Assembly (NCBI GenBank): GCA_013823725.1
Contig: PNMQ01000008.1
Location: 62,001-126,000, forward strand
Length of the DNA stretch: 64,000 nucleotides
DNA from: Candidatus Pelagibacter sp.
Lineage (GTDB): Bacteria; Pseudomonadota; Alphaproteobacteria; Paracaedibacterales; CAIOTO01
Direction: 5' to 3'
Of the stretch, positions 53,262-62,753 are shown one piece after another. A model generated the notes under the pieces. That model saw only the letters and a list, made by a program, of their open reading frames with translations, had not been told where the DNA came from and ran no database searches. The first letter of the stretch is position 1. Each line of letters opens with the position of its first letter. Made by a program: the position numbers and the translations under genes.

Positions 53262-54965
53262 TTAACTGACAGTTAAAACACCGTTGTTATTACTGAAGTT
53301 AGTTATTCCATTACCACTTGGCAGTAATAATCCTTTTTGAGCATCACAGCTGAATCCACCGACTGTTGCAACGTTGGTTGTTGTTACAGTATTGGTTGCA
53401 GGTGTAGCTAATGCTGTAGAACCTGGCGTTACAGCCCCAGCAGCAGGTGTTGTTATAGGAGCAACCGTATTTTGGCTACAACCATATGTAATACTCCATT
53501 TAACGCTTCCAGGGACTTTTAAAGGCTTGTTACTAGCTGCGACCATGTTTCCATTAATATTTACTTTATAAAAGTTGTTAACTCCATCTTGACCATAAAA
53601 ATTAACTGTATAGATATTACATCCGGCAGGTAGTTTACCAAGAATCTGTGGATCTACCATACATGTTTGTCCGTCTACATTGGTCAAACTCATGCCTACG
53701 TCTTGCTCTGACTTAGAAATAGGTTTACCTTTAGTATCTACAGTTTTTCCATCTGAACTACCCAGGTCATTTAAATCACGAGTCATGAAGCTTAACGCTC
53801 CTAATTTTCCATACTGTCTTCCATATTCCATCGCAACTCTAGCAGCTGATAATACTGCATTTCTTTGATCTTCAGAAATATTACCTGGTGCATAGTCTCC
53901 TATTAATTTATCTACCGCAACATTCACAATATTGGGTTGATTAATCATGAGAGATCTCATCAATATTTCTTGACGAGCACGTGCAGGATTATCCAATGCT
54001 TTCACGACGGAACCTATTGTTCTCATGTTATAGGGAGAATCTGACATTTCTTCCATAGCATTCAAAACCCCTTTTATGGTTTCTTCAAGAATAAAGTCTT
54101 GAACCTTAGAGTTAATGTATGAAGACATTTTATGAGAAGCACGTTTTTGTTCAAAAGCTCCAGAGTCTGTTAAGGTCATAGGCATCGGAGCAGGCATCAA
54201 TCCTCCCGAACCAGCGACCATCCCCCCTTGTGTTACCATACCCGGAACACCAGTGACACCAGCAGAGCCATCCGCTGAAATAGTCATTGGAGATGTTCCA
54301 TCCATTGATATTGAAGGATTAGCTCCTCCTGCGGTAACAACCATAGGCGTACCGACCAAAGATGTTGCCGAACCAGATCCACCTGCAGTAATCACCATCC
54401 CTGGCCCACTAGAAGTACCTCCTATTGTTGAAGCTACATCAGTGGATCCCGCTATTGTTCCAACTGAACCAGCAGCACCTGCTGTACCGACTACCGGTGA
54501 AACTGAACTAGCAACAACGCCCGCAGCAATATCTGTAGAAACAATAGAACCTGTTGATGAAACTGTTCCAGAAGAATCTGTAGCTGTAGCTCCTGTTGTG
54601 CTAATAATACCTGGAGTTGCGTTTCCTGAAGCAATCACACCACCGGATCCAGTAGATGATTGCTGTTGTGCTATTAGAGCTTTTAAATTTTGTGCTGCAA
54701 TTTGTGCTTGTGCAAATTGTTGATCAGTAGTTCCTGGCGCTGCTGAATCAGAACTTTTATCTGTTGCTATTACTGCAGGATCTTTTGCCCCAATTCCAGT
54801 TGCTATTGTACCGTCTACAACTGGAATTGGAGGATTAGCACCCAATGTACCTTGAACAGCAAATACTTCATTTGAAAACATTCCCAAAGTTATATGGCAC
54901 AGAGCAATATAAGAACTAAAGTTCTTTAGATAATTCATTTTTTCTTTACTCATTTTTTTTTTCAT
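53262..54965 (-). CDS. Exported Gly/Ser/Thr-rich protein
   Basis: 567 residues from the ATG at 54965, chosen because AAGGA lies eight bases before it; an in-frame ATG at 55040 has no ribosome site. Signal peptide near residues 10-40 (YIALCHITLGMFSNEVFA). Residues about 45-250 are Gly/Ser/Thr/Ala-rich with imperfect copies such as PGMVITAGGSGS and TPMVVTAGGANP. A helical block (about 260-400) follows with NMRTIGSVVKALDNPARARQEI. The last 150 residues have four Cys (QTCMVD, AGCNIY, YGCSQN, FSCDAQ), perhaps disulfide-bonded outside the cell. No family is recognised. It is divergent from pgk. Confidence 0.75.
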   Translation of the reverse strand: MKKKMSKEKMNYLKNFSSYIALCHITLGMFSNEVFAVQGTLGANPPIPVVDGTIATGIGAKDPAVIATDKSSDSAAPGTTDQQFAQAQIAAQNLKALIAQQQSSTGSGGVIASGNATPGIISTTGATATDSSGTVSSTGSIVSTDIAAGVVASSVSPVVGTAGAAGSVGTIAGSTDVASTIGGTSSGPGMVITAGGSGSATSLVGTPMVVTAGGANPSISMDGTSPMTISADGSAGVTGVPGMVTQGGMVAGSGGLMPAPMPMTLTDSGAFEQKRASHKMSSYINSKVQDFILEETIKGVLNAMEEMSDSPYNMRTIGSVVKALDNPARARQEILMRSLMINQPNIVNVAVDKLIGDYAPGNISEDQRNAVLSAARVAMEYGRQYGKLGALSFMTRDLNDLGSSDGKTVDTKGKPISKSEQDVGMSLTNVDGQTCMVDPQILGKLPAGCNIYTVNFYGQDGVNNFYKVNINGNMVAASNKPLKVPGSVKWSITYGCSQNTVAPITTPAAGAVTPGSTALATPATNTVTTTNVATVGGFSCDAQKGLLLPSGNGITNFSNNNGVLTVS

Positions 54966-55154
54966 TTTATTTTCCTTCTGCACCTGCTTTATCGAATATT
55001 GTAACTCTTTCAATAAAGATTCGCTTGATGGTCCACTCATTTATAAATTCATCGTAAAAGACAAATATTAAAAAAAAGTTTATTTTCAAAGATATTTTAT
55101 TTTTTTAATTTTTCATGTTAGAGTCATTATATTAGCTTAGTATTTAAAGCATAC

Positions 55155-56399
55155 ATGCATCTAAAACATATAAAAAATTTAGGCTTAAGCGACCTTGAAA
55201 ACAAATATATTCTTGTACGCGTGGATTGGAACGTACCAATGAATGCAGAATTAATTTCAGATTCAACAAGAATTACAAGCTCGATTCAAACAATTGAACA
55301 TCTTGTTCAACACAAAGCCAAGGTGTTAATTCTGACCCATTTCGGACGTCCGCAATGCGCACGTGAACAATACAAAAATACCCAGCAATATGATTTATTT
55401 GCTTTTGAAGAAGAATATTCTTTAAAACATCTAAAAGCTGAAATTGAAAAAAATTTAAAACATCCTCTCCTATTTATAGATAATTTACTGGATCCTGAAA
55501 CGCAAAACAGTCTTTTAAAAATGAAAGCTGGAGATATAGCACTATGTGAAAACGTTAGATTCTATGGTGGTGAAGAACATAATGATGAAAAGCTTGCGCA
55601 GACACTATCAGAATTAGGTGATATTTTTGTTAACGATGCATTTGCATGTAGTCACAGATCCCATGTCACAACCGTTGGATTGTCAAAATACCTACCCTCT
55701 TATGCTGGATTTAATGTAGCTAATGAGATCAATTATCTTGAAAAAATAACGCAATCACCGACGCGACCACTTTGGGCTATTGTAGGTGGATCTAAAATAT
55801 CAACGAAGATCGATATTTTAAAATCTCTTATTCAAAAAGTAGATGGCGTTATTATCACCGGTGCTATGGCACACACCTTTATGAAAGCAAAGAGTTTATC
55901 GGTGGGTAATTCGTTATGGGAACCTAACCACATTGAAACGGCATTAGATATTTTAAAACAAAGTCCCTGTGAAATTATATTACCCGTCGACGGATATGGT
56001 GGCGAAACATTATCTGAACCCCCTCAACTCTTTAGTGCACATACTATTCCAGAAAATAAATGTTTTTTTGATATCGGTCCTGAAAGTTTCAAACTATTTG
56101 AAGCAAAACTAAAAAATGCAAAAACCATTCTTTGGAATGGACCATCCGGTGTATTTGAACAATCTCCTTATGATTGGGGCAGTATGCAAATAGCAAAGCT
56201 GTGCGCACAACTGACTTCTACACATGGAGTCATCACTTTGGCAGGTGGTGGAGATACTCTTTCTGCCTTGTCCCAAACACAGCAATATTTTGGCATCGAT
56301 TATAGTAAACAGTTTTCTTTTCTATCAACGGGTGGAGGATCTTTTTTAGAATGGATAGAAAAAGGAATATTACCCGGAATTAAGCCTCTCTATAAATAA
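55155..56399 (+). CDS. pgk: Phosphoglycerate kinase
   Basis: A 414-residue glycolytic kinase making ATP from 1,3-bisphosphoglycerate. It has YILVRVDWNVPMN near residue 21, LTHFGRPQ near 60, FVNDAFACSHRSHVTTVGL near 157, PLWAIVGGSKISTKI near 203, and TLAGGGDTLSAL with FLSTGGGSFLEWIEKG at the end. The usual N-terminal Asp is present in RVDWNVP. The active-site Gly-rich motifs are intact and the length is normal. gap and fba do not lie nearby. It converges on and overlaps the UmuD-like gene by 10 bp. Confidence 0.97.
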   Translation: MHLKHIKNLGLSDLENKYILVRVDWNVPMNAELISDSTRITSSIQTIEHLVQHKAKVLILTHFGRPQCAREQYKNTQQYDLFAFEEEYSLKHLKAEIEKNLKHPLLFIDNLLDPETQNSLLKMKAGDIALCENVRFYGGEEHNDEKLAQTLSELGDIFVNDAFACSHRSHVTTVGLSKYLPSYAGFNVANEINYLEKITQSPTRPLWAIVGGSKISTKIDILKSLIQKVDGVIITGAMAHTFMKAKSLSVGNSLWEPNHIETALDILKQSPCEIILPVDGYGGETLSEPPQLFSAHTIPENKCFFDIGPESFKLFEAKLKNAKTILWNGPSGVFEQSPYDWGSMQIAKLCAQLTSTHGVITLAGGGDTLSALSQTQQYFGIDYSKQFSFLSTGGGSFLEWIEKGILPGIKPLYK

Positions 56400-56923
56400 C
56401 GACGTATTATAGATTTAAGAACCCCAAAGATTGTAATCTCTGAACCAGGTAATATTTGAATATCAGAAACATCTGGATGATGCGCTTTTAAAAATATCGA
56501 ATCATTTTCAGCTACATATTGTTTTAAAGTGTAGCCACCATTAACGTATGCAATCACAATATCTTTTGATTTAGGATTCTCGTTTTTTTTAATTAAGGCA
56601 AGGTCACCATCAAATATCCCTAATCCAATCATTGAATCACCAGAGACTGTGATTGCTACCGTATTGTGGTTGTTTTTCATGAATTTATTGATATCTATAA
56701 ATATCTTTTCATCTTCTTCAAACGAAAAAGGCTCTCCAGCTGAAACATATATATTAGAATAAGGAATAGGAACATCAAAACAAAAATCACCCTTGATATA
56801 TTCTTTGATCTCTTTTTCTTTGCTGGATGGTATTCTAATTGTTTTAGTTTTTTCTCCAAACTGACCAGAATTAATTTTCCTACCTGCACCTTGACGTGCT
56901 CCGCCTCTTTTTTTTTGATCCAT
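56390..56923 (-). CDS. UmuD/LexA-like S24 peptidase-domain protein with basic Gly/Arg N-terminus
   Basis: 177 residues. The N-terminus RGGARQGAGRK is an AT-hook-like, phage-style motif. The C-terminal S24 domain has a possible self-cleavage pair Ala-Gly in YVSAGEPF near residue 62, the catalytic Ser in SGDSMIGLGIFDGDLALI near 97, and the Lys in GGYTLKQYV near 135. It lacks a helix-turn-helix. UmuD is the nearest well-known family, but no umuC lies beside it. A run of nine A in codons 3-6 could slip. It overlaps the end of pgk. Confidence 0.75.
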   Translation of the reverse strand: MDQKKRGGARQGAGRKINSGQFGEKTKTIRIPSSKEKEIKEYIKGDFCFDVPIPYSNIYVSAGEPFSFEEDEKIFIDINKFMKNNHNTVAITVSGDSMIGLGIFDGDLALIKKNENPKSKDIVIAYVNGGYTLKQYVAENDSIFLKAHHPDVSDIQILPGSEITIFGVLKSIIRRYL

Positions 56924-57017
56924 AATCTCTCAAAATAACCTTTTAAATTAGGCCCACAAATTTAAAACTATGATAAAAAATATAGATAAAAGAAATATTA
57001 AATTAAGTTAGATAAAA

Positions 57018-57863
57018 TCAGTTATAAGCAATAAATTGTTCTTGAATAATACGTTGATCAAGATGGTGATCGGGATCAAATAATAATGAATAGTAATTTT
57101 GGTTCTCTTTAAAAATTTTCACACTCACAACTCGTGCGATAGAAAATGAATCTACGGTCGTATAGACTGGGCGTGTTTGATTCTTTTGAACTTTTAATTC
57201 AATATAGGTATCATCGGATAAAATAGCACCAGGCCACCTACGAGGCCTAAATGCATGCAATGGTGTAACAGCTAAAGATCTTGAATTTAAAGGTAAAATA
57301 GGACCTCCTGCTGAAAAATTATATGCACCACTTCCAGCAGGTGTGGAAACTAAAACCCCATCTCCTATTAATTGTTCTAAAACTATTTGCTTATTGACAT
57401 GAATTTGCAAAATACAAGCTTGTGAAGATTCTCTCATCAAAGTAACTTCATTAATTGCTTTTTTTAAAATGGTCTCTCCAGATTCTAATAAAATTTCTGC
57501 ATTCAAAGGTGCTAAAGAAAAAGAAACAGACCTCTCAATCCATATTGAGAGCTGAGATATTTTTTCTTTATCCACATGATTTAATAAAAAACCAACGGTA
57601 CCACAGTTAATACCATACAAAGGAATAGAACCAACATGATTGGATATGGCTTTATTGTCATGTTCATACAAGGAATGAAGCGTATGCAACATCCAGCCAT
57701 CCCCACCAACAACAATACCGTGTGTAGCCTTTGAGAGGGGAAAATCTTCATATAAACCGGATAAAACAGATTTCAAAGCTTGGGCAGATTGATCAGGCGA
57801 GAAAAAAAAATGAGGTCGAAAACTCAATGATTTACCTGAAAATTCCATACTTCCTTTTCCCAT
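57018..57863 (-). CDS. nadK: NAD kinase
   Basis: A 281-residue NAD kinase. GIVVGGDGWMLHTLH near residue 46 is the GGDG motif (Trp replaces the usual Thr/Phe). YGINCGTVGFLLNH is near 83, INEVTLMRESSQACILQIHVN near 135, and LIGDGVLVSTPAGSGAYNFSAGGPILP near 165. It makes NADP. An inner ATG at 57848 has AAGGA close by and is a possible start. It lies 17 bp downstream of znuA on the same strand and may be cotranscribed with it. Confidence 0.92.
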   Translation of the reverse strand: MGKGSMEFSGKSLSFRPHFFFSPDQSAQALKSVLSGLYEDFPLSKATHGIVVGGDGWMLHTLHSLYEHDNKAISNHVGSIPLYGINCGTVGFLLNHVDKEKISQLSIWIERSVSFSLAPLNAEILLESGETILKKAINEVTLMRESSQACILQIHVNKQIVLEQLIGDGVLVSTPAGSGAYNFSAGGPILPLNSRSLAVTPLHAFRPRRWPGAILSDDTYIELKVQKNQTRPVYTTVDSFSIARVVSVKIFKENQNYYSLLFDPDHHLDQRIIQEQFIAYN

Positions 57864-57880
57864 TTCTTAAACCATGTATC

Positions 57881-58948
57881 TTATTGAATGTATGTGGATT
57901 TCAAAAATCCTGAAGCTAAATCTAGTGCTAAACGTTTTAAAATTGCGCTGTACCATTCTTTTTTTTCAATTTGGTTTAAATTTGAATTTTGACCTTCATA
58001 ATCAAAAGGCGATAATGGCAATTGAAATGGATCACACAATTTTTTCATCAATGAAGGAGGTTGTGATTGCTCAAGAGCATTTGAAAATCCTGCATAGAAA
58101 AAACATTTCAACACTTTTTCTTGCATATTAAGATTTAACTCTTCATTCAAATTTTTCACATGCTTAAAAGATGGTGCTACACCTTCGTCATTTGACATCA
58201 CACCACGAATATTAAAACCATAAGCCTTTTCCCAATATTGTAGACTATCGTGATCCGCAAAAGCAGCTTTGTTTTTCACAGGCTCTAAAATAAAGCGGAT
58301 ATTGTTTTCTAATTCATCTAATTTTTCCAACGTCCTATGTAAATTTACTTTAAGTTTGCGTTCAAGTTGAGGCCATTTTTTGAGCATCAAAGATATTAAA
58401 TGCACACAACAATCTTTTGCATGTGCAATGGATATAAAAAAATGAGCATCTACATTTGAATGATTATGATGGTTTTCACCATCTGCGTGTTCATGAGCAC
58501 AACCTGGAAACAAACCACCGCTGCGTTTAGGTAATAATTTCAACGTTGGTGTTTGTTGTAGAGAAAATTGTTTTATATCATCAAATTGTTCTGGCGTTTC
58601 ACTGGTAGGCTCTATAAAAATCTTTTCAACAACTTTTGCTAAACTATATTCATAATCTTTCCCAACCCAAACAAATAAATCAGCCTGAGACAATAAATGA
58701 TACTGGCGTGGTGAAAGCATCATATGGTGACTACTAGATTGTGATGAGTTCAATAATACAGGTTCTGCAATATCGTCTAAAAGCATGGCTAAAAGCCCTA
58801 CTACCGGACGATTACTTCCAACAACATTAATGTGTATCTTTTCATCACTATGGTTCTCATTTTTACTGTGCTGTTCGTTGCAATAAGAAGAAGAACACAC
58901 CATAGAACACAAAATGATACATAGGGAAAATAATTTATTTTTTATCAT
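57881..58948 (-). CDS. znuA: Zinc ABC transporter substrate-binding protein ZnuA-type
   Basis: About 355 residues from the ATG at 58948, where the signal peptide starts (MIKNKLFSLCIILCSMVCSSSYC). Family signatures are HHMMLSPRQYHLLSQADLFVWVG, a His-rich loop HEHADGENHHNHSNVDAHFF near residue 170, and AAFADHDSLQYWEKAYGF near 265. The His loop is the zinc-capturing region of ZnuA. The permease and ATPase (znuB, znuC) are absent next to it, so the transporter must be encoded elsewhere. It lies upstream of nadK. Confidence 0.85.
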   Translation of the reverse strand: MIKNKLFSLCIILCSMVCSSSYCNEQHSKNENHSDEKIHINVVGSNRPVVGLLAMLLDDIAEPVLLNSSQSSSHHMMLSPRQYHLLSQADLFVWVGKDYEYSLAKVVEKIFIEPTSETPEQFDDIKQFSLQQTPTLKLLPKRSGGLFPGCAHEHADGENHHNHSNVDAHFFISIAHAKDCCVHLISLMLKKWPQLERKLKVNLHRTLEKLDELENNIRFILEPVKNKAAFADHDSLQYWEKAYGFNIRGVMSNDEGVAPSFKHVKNLNEELNLNMQEKVLKCFFYAGFSNALEQSQPPSLMKKLCDPFQLPLSPFDYEGQNSNLNQIEKKEWYSAILKRLALDLASGFLKSTYIQ

Positions 58949-59087
58949 GATCAAATATTTATTAAAATAGATTGATATAATCATATCATTTTTTTTAATA
59001 CTTTTACATATTTTTAGAATCAGCCATCGGAAAAAATGATGCTTAATTTTTTATCAAAAAAAAATAGTTTTCAAAGACAAGAAAACA

Positions 59088-60386
59088 TTAAAAAGTAAGC
59101 TTTTTATTTTTAGCACTTTGTGCTCTTTCTAAAAGATCCACATCGATATATCTATCTGTAGTCATACTCGAACTATGACCAGCATCGTCGCGAACATGTT
59201 CCCGAGGTCTAATTTTGACATCTTCTGAAATACCCGTATGTCGCAACCAGTGAACCGTGGCATGCCTTAGATTAACAGCCTCTTCACTTTCATTTTTATG
59301 CTCTAGTATTTCAGCAGCTTTATCAAAACATATTTGTATATGCTGACGCACTAAACGTGTACTAGATAAAGCCCCTTTTCCCTTAACTTTTTCTATAAGA
59401 GGTGTATTTTCACCCAACACAGGCAAAGCATCCAATCCTCTTTTGGTTCGGTATTTTTTCAAGCATTCTAATGTTTCATCGCTAACAGCTATAATTCTTT
59501 TCTTGTTACCTTTACCCACCGTTTGAAACCACCAATTGCCTTGGCTGTCTTTATAAAAATCAGACATTACAGGATTCCAACGTTTTGAGGCAGTCATTTC
59601 AGATATCCTAAGATACAATCCAAAAAGAAGATGAATCATAAATTCTGTGCGTTCATCTATTCGTGAATCATCATGACTTAAAGTTTGACAAGCTTCTAAA
59701 ACAGCATTCCACTGAATACGTGATAATCGGCGAACGGGTCTTTTAAAAGACTCCTTAACAATAAACTTACTTTTCTGCCGTATTTGTTTTACGGGATTTA
59801 CCGTGTTTAATTCCATTTGAATTAAATTTTCATAAAAGGAACTTATAATACTAAACGTTTGCTTTAAGGCTGAACTTGAAAAATTGAATTTTTCTTTTAA
59901 AGGAGTGTGACCATTTTTAAAGTCTGCTTTTTTAACCTTTACAACAAAAGGTTTCCATTCTGGATGAGGAATTTTAAAAGTATTCACCATCAAATATCTT
60001 GGGACAACTTTTTCACCTATCCAATTTTTAGGCGGATTTTGGCAAAATTCTATAAATTCTTCTAGATGATTTTTTTTGATTTTTTTTAAATATGAATTTT
60101 TAATAAACCAAGTCCACTGAAGAAATCTATCTAATTCCCTTCTATAGGCATTAAATGTTTCAGCACTTCCTCTGTATTCATAAAGAAACAAATGCGCATA
60201 AAAATAGTCGAACACATGTTCTTCAGTAAGAATGATATCTATTGATTGATATAAATGAACTAAATGTTTTTTAGCCACTTCTTTTGTAAATGGATTTTCA
60301 TAATCTGCATACATATGCACATGATGATCAAGAGTATCAAACAATGGAAGAGGCTTGTATTCATTATTTTTTTTCTTTTCAGTCAT
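59088..60386 (-). CDS. Tyrosine recombinase / phage-type integrase
   Basis: 432 residues. The N-terminal SAM-like core-binding region covers about 75-210 (YRRELDRFLQWTWF). The catalytic domain has all residues: Arg in LRISEMTA near 257, Lys in GKGNKKRII near 290, HWLRHTGIS near 370 (His-x-x-Arg), His in DDAGHSSSMTT near 400, and the Tyr nucleophile in DRYIDVD near 408. It is larger than XerC/XerD. No attachment repeat or tRNA was found beside it, nor other mobile genes, so the element it served, if any, is not evident. Confidence 0.88.
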   Translation of the reverse strand: MTEKKKNNEYKPLPLFDTLDHHVHMYADYENPFTKEVAKKHLVHLYQSIDIILTEEHVFDYFYAHLFLYEYRGSAETFNAYRRELDRFLQWTWFIKNSYLKKIKKNHLEEFIEFCQNPPKNWIGEKVVPRYLMVNTFKIPHPEWKPFVVKVKKADFKNGHTPLKEKFNFSSSALKQTFSIISSFYENLIQMELNTVNPVKQIRQKSKFIVKESFKRPVRRLSRIQWNAVLEACQTLSHDDSRIDERTEFMIHLLFGLYLRISEMTASKRWNPVMSDFYKDSQGNWWFQTVGKGNKKRIIAVSDETLECLKKYRTKRGLDALPVLGENTPLIEKVKGKGALSSTRLVRQHIQICFDKAAEILEHKNESEEAVNLRHATVHWLRHTGISEDVKIRPREHVRDDAGHSSSMTTDRYIDVDLLERAQSAKNKKLTF

Positions 60387-60487
60387 CTTTTTTTAATATT
60401 GATTAAATTTTCATAAAAATTATTTTAAATTTAGTAATTTGTTAACCTCTATAAATCACCATTTAATTATAAATGAAATTATATTGA

Positions 60488-60982
60488 ATGGTCAGTATCG
60501 TGATTAAAAAATGTGTACAACAAAACATTTCTGCATGGGCAAAGATGGTTGTATATAAATTTTTATGGATTTGTATTCTACACTCTTTTGCAACTGCACA
60601 AACTGCTCTTAATAATAAAGATTCACAAGCCAAAGATCAAAGCTTAATTCCAAATGTTACAGATATTCCAAGCACGTTTACGTTTCGTGCAAGTTGTATC
60701 AAAAAAACATACGTTGACGGATTCTACAAAAGACAGCTGAATGAGCCAGCTTTAAAGCGCAATGAAGATGGTATTTACACTCTTTATGCAACCTGCCTCA
60801 ACGGCTTAGGTGTTCCGACAGATACCAAATTAAAGCTGAAACTTATTATTAGGTACATTGGTGAAGTCAGAACAATTAGCATCAGATCTATTGTAGACAG
60901 CTCTAAAAGATACAGAAACTGTGCTGACGTTTCCAACAGAAATGGCAATCTAGAATGCATTCCTGCATCTGCAAATAAATAA
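60488..60982 (+). CDS. Small exported protein, possibly CVNH lectin-like
   Basis: 164 residues. The signal peptide is around MVVYKFLWICILHSFATAQ (residues 20-38; the ATG at 60545 is an alternative start). The mature part has four Cys. FTFRASCIKK, GIYTLYATCLNGLGVPTDTKLKLKL and NCADVSNRNGNLECIP follow the order of a cyanovirin-N homology domain: F-x-x-SC, LxAxCxxxxG, then C-x-x-N-x-x-GxLxC. An insertion in the middle weakens the match. It lies 46 bp before flgI on the same strand. Confidence 0.55.
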   Translation: MVSIVIKKCVQQNISAWAKMVVYKFLWICILHSFATAQTALNNKDSQAKDQSLIPNVTDIPSTFTFRASCIKKTYVDGFYKRQLNEPALKRNEDGIYTLYATCLNGLGVPTDTKLKLKLIIRYIGEVRTISIRSIVDSSKRYRNCADVSNRNGNLECIPASANK

Positions 60983-61028
60983 CATCCCCCAAGAGTAAAA
61001 GTACAAGCAGAGAGGCTTTGGATACACG

Positions 61029-62627
61029 ATGCTTCATTTTTTAAAAAAAGTTTTACACTATTGTACTATTAGTCTTATATTTTCTGCTTTATGTGCTTTA
61101 TCCAATGAGGATAACATAGAAGAAACGGATAAAGAATTAACGACATCCGTTTCTGTCCATAATTCAGATTTCGACGATGACGATCCAGTTGTCAGAATAA
61201 AAGATATCATCAGCATAAAAGGCGTTAGAGCAAACCATTTGGTGGGATGGGGTCTTGTTGTAGGTCTTAACGGCACAGGTGATTCATTGTCTAATTCCCC
61301 TCAGACCAAAGAAAGTCTGGTCAGTATGTTTGAACGCCTTGGCGTTAACATTCGTGATGGAACCATGTCTAGCAAAAACGTGGCCATGGTTATGGTTACG
61401 GCAACCCTTCCTCCCTTTGCACGTGAAGGCTCACGTATTGATATCACAGTATCTGCCGTAGGTGATGCAAAAAGCCTTAGTGGCGGAACTCTTTTAGTTA
61501 CAGCGTTAAAAGGTGCCGATGGTCAAGTTTATTCTGTTGCACAAGGTCAAATATCGGTATCAGGAATCGCAGCCTCTGGTGCTAATGCACAACAAACTAA
61601 AGGTGTTCCAACAACAGGTAAAATAGCAAACGGAGCCTTAGTTGAAAAAGAAGTTGGTTTTGAAATGGGAGATCTTAAAAAAATTGATATTCTTTTATCA
61701 AACCCCGATATCTCTACAGCTAAAAGAATCGCACAAAGCATTAACACATATTCAAAAAGTAAAAAATGGTCCAAAAATGCTATTGCTGTTGTTTCTGATA
61801 TGGGAACTATTAACATTCAAATTCCTAAAGGCCTATCAAAGATTAATTTTTTCGATGAAATTGGACAATTAAAAATCAAACCTGATCAAAGAGCACGTGT
61901 GATCATCGATGAAAATAATGGTGTTATTGCCATGACTAGTAAAACTAAAATTAGCCCTATCGCCCTAACCCACGGGTCCATCACCATTAAAGTCGTTGAA
62001 GAACCCAGAGTATATATGCCCAATGCACCTATGTACAATGTTAACACCTATGGTGGCTATGTAGGTGCAACTGGCATGCAAAAACAAAATACACAACAAC
62101 AACAAACAGAAATAGTGGCGCAAAAAATTAGTGGAATAAGAAAGATACAAGAAGAAAATCTAAAGCTTTTACAAAAAAAACAAGAACTTGAAATCACAGA
62201 CTTCAATGCAACAAATAATGCATCTGACCCATTATATGCATCAAACTTAGCTCTTAAAAAATCGACACACGAACAAGAAATTATAGAACTAAATAACAAA
62301 TATGAACGAGAAATTAGTGAACTGCAGAATCAAGTTGTATTATCTTCTGTCAACCCACAAATACAAAACATGATGAGTACGACACCTTCTTCCGGTGCAG
62401 GTTTAAACGCAACCATGGGGCCTGGTGCACAAACAGTTACGACATCTGATACAAAAATCAATGTCAAGGAAGAAAAAGGTAAATTTAGCCTTCTCAGTTC
62501 TGGTGTCAGTATTGATAAATTTGTGAATGCACTCAACCAATTAGGTGTGTCTGTTAAAGATATGGGTTCCATTCTGACTGCCATCAAAAATGCTGGTGCT
62601 CTGCACGCGGATATAGAATTTAATTAA
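61029..62627 (+). CDS. flgI: Flagellar P-ring protein FlgI, with a long coiled-coil insertion
   Basis: FlgI forms the periplasmic P ring around the rod. A signal peptide (about 1-25) and an acidic stretch precede the conserved core RIKDIISIKGVRANHLVGWGLVVGLNGTGDS near residue 56, PFAREGSRIDITVSAVGDAKSLSGGTLL near 130, and SITIKVVEEPRV near 317. The end KGKFSLLSSGVSIDKFVNALNQLGVSVKDMGSILTAIKNAGAL is the usual C-terminus. Typical FlgI has about 370 residues; this has 532. The extra, about residues 332-470, is Gln-rich and then strongly heptad-patterned (360-436), where others have a short loop. The reading frame is unbroken. Confidence 0.92.
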   Translation: MLHFLKKVLHYCTISLIFSALCALSNEDNIEETDKELTTSVSVHNSDFDDDDPVVRIKDIISIKGVRANHLVGWGLVVGLNGTGDSLSNSPQTKESLVSMFERLGVNIRDGTMSSKNVAMVMVTATLPPFAREGSRIDITVSAVGDAKSLSGGTLLVTALKGADGQVYSVAQGQISVSGIAASGANAQQTKGVPTTGKIANGALVEKEVGFEMGDLKKIDILLSNPDISTAKRIAQSINTYSKSKKWSKNAIAVVSDMGTINIQIPKGLSKINFFDEIGQLKIKPDQRARVIIDENNGVIAMTSKTKISPIALTHGSITIKVVEEPRVYMPNAPMYNVNTYGGYVGATGMQKQNTQQQQTEIVAQKISGIRKIQEENLKLLQKKQELEITDFNATNNASDPLYASNLALKKSTHEQEIIELNNKYEREISELQNQVVLSSVNPQIQNMMSTTPSSGAGLNATMGPGAQTVTTSDTKINVKEEKGKFSLLSSGVSIDKFVNALNQLGVSVKDMGSILTAIKNAGALHADIEFN

Positions 62628-62753
62628 ATCCTATTCAATTTTTTTTAAAGAGTACTGTCCTGATTGATTTAAATATAATAAAAAATCATCAATGATATTT
62701 TGTTAACCATTCATTGCTAACCTATTCCAAAATAATGACGTTCATCTGAAATT

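Noticed and set aside
54253-54723. 156-codon frame antisense to the Gly/Ser/Thr-rich gene
   Set aside because: Its Pro/Ala/Val-rich translation is the expected mirror of Gly/Ser/Thr codons; no start signal.
54966-55040. 25-codon extension of the Gly/Ser/Thr-rich protein
   Set aside because: It would bury the signal peptide, and AAGGA lies ahead of the inner ATG at 54965.
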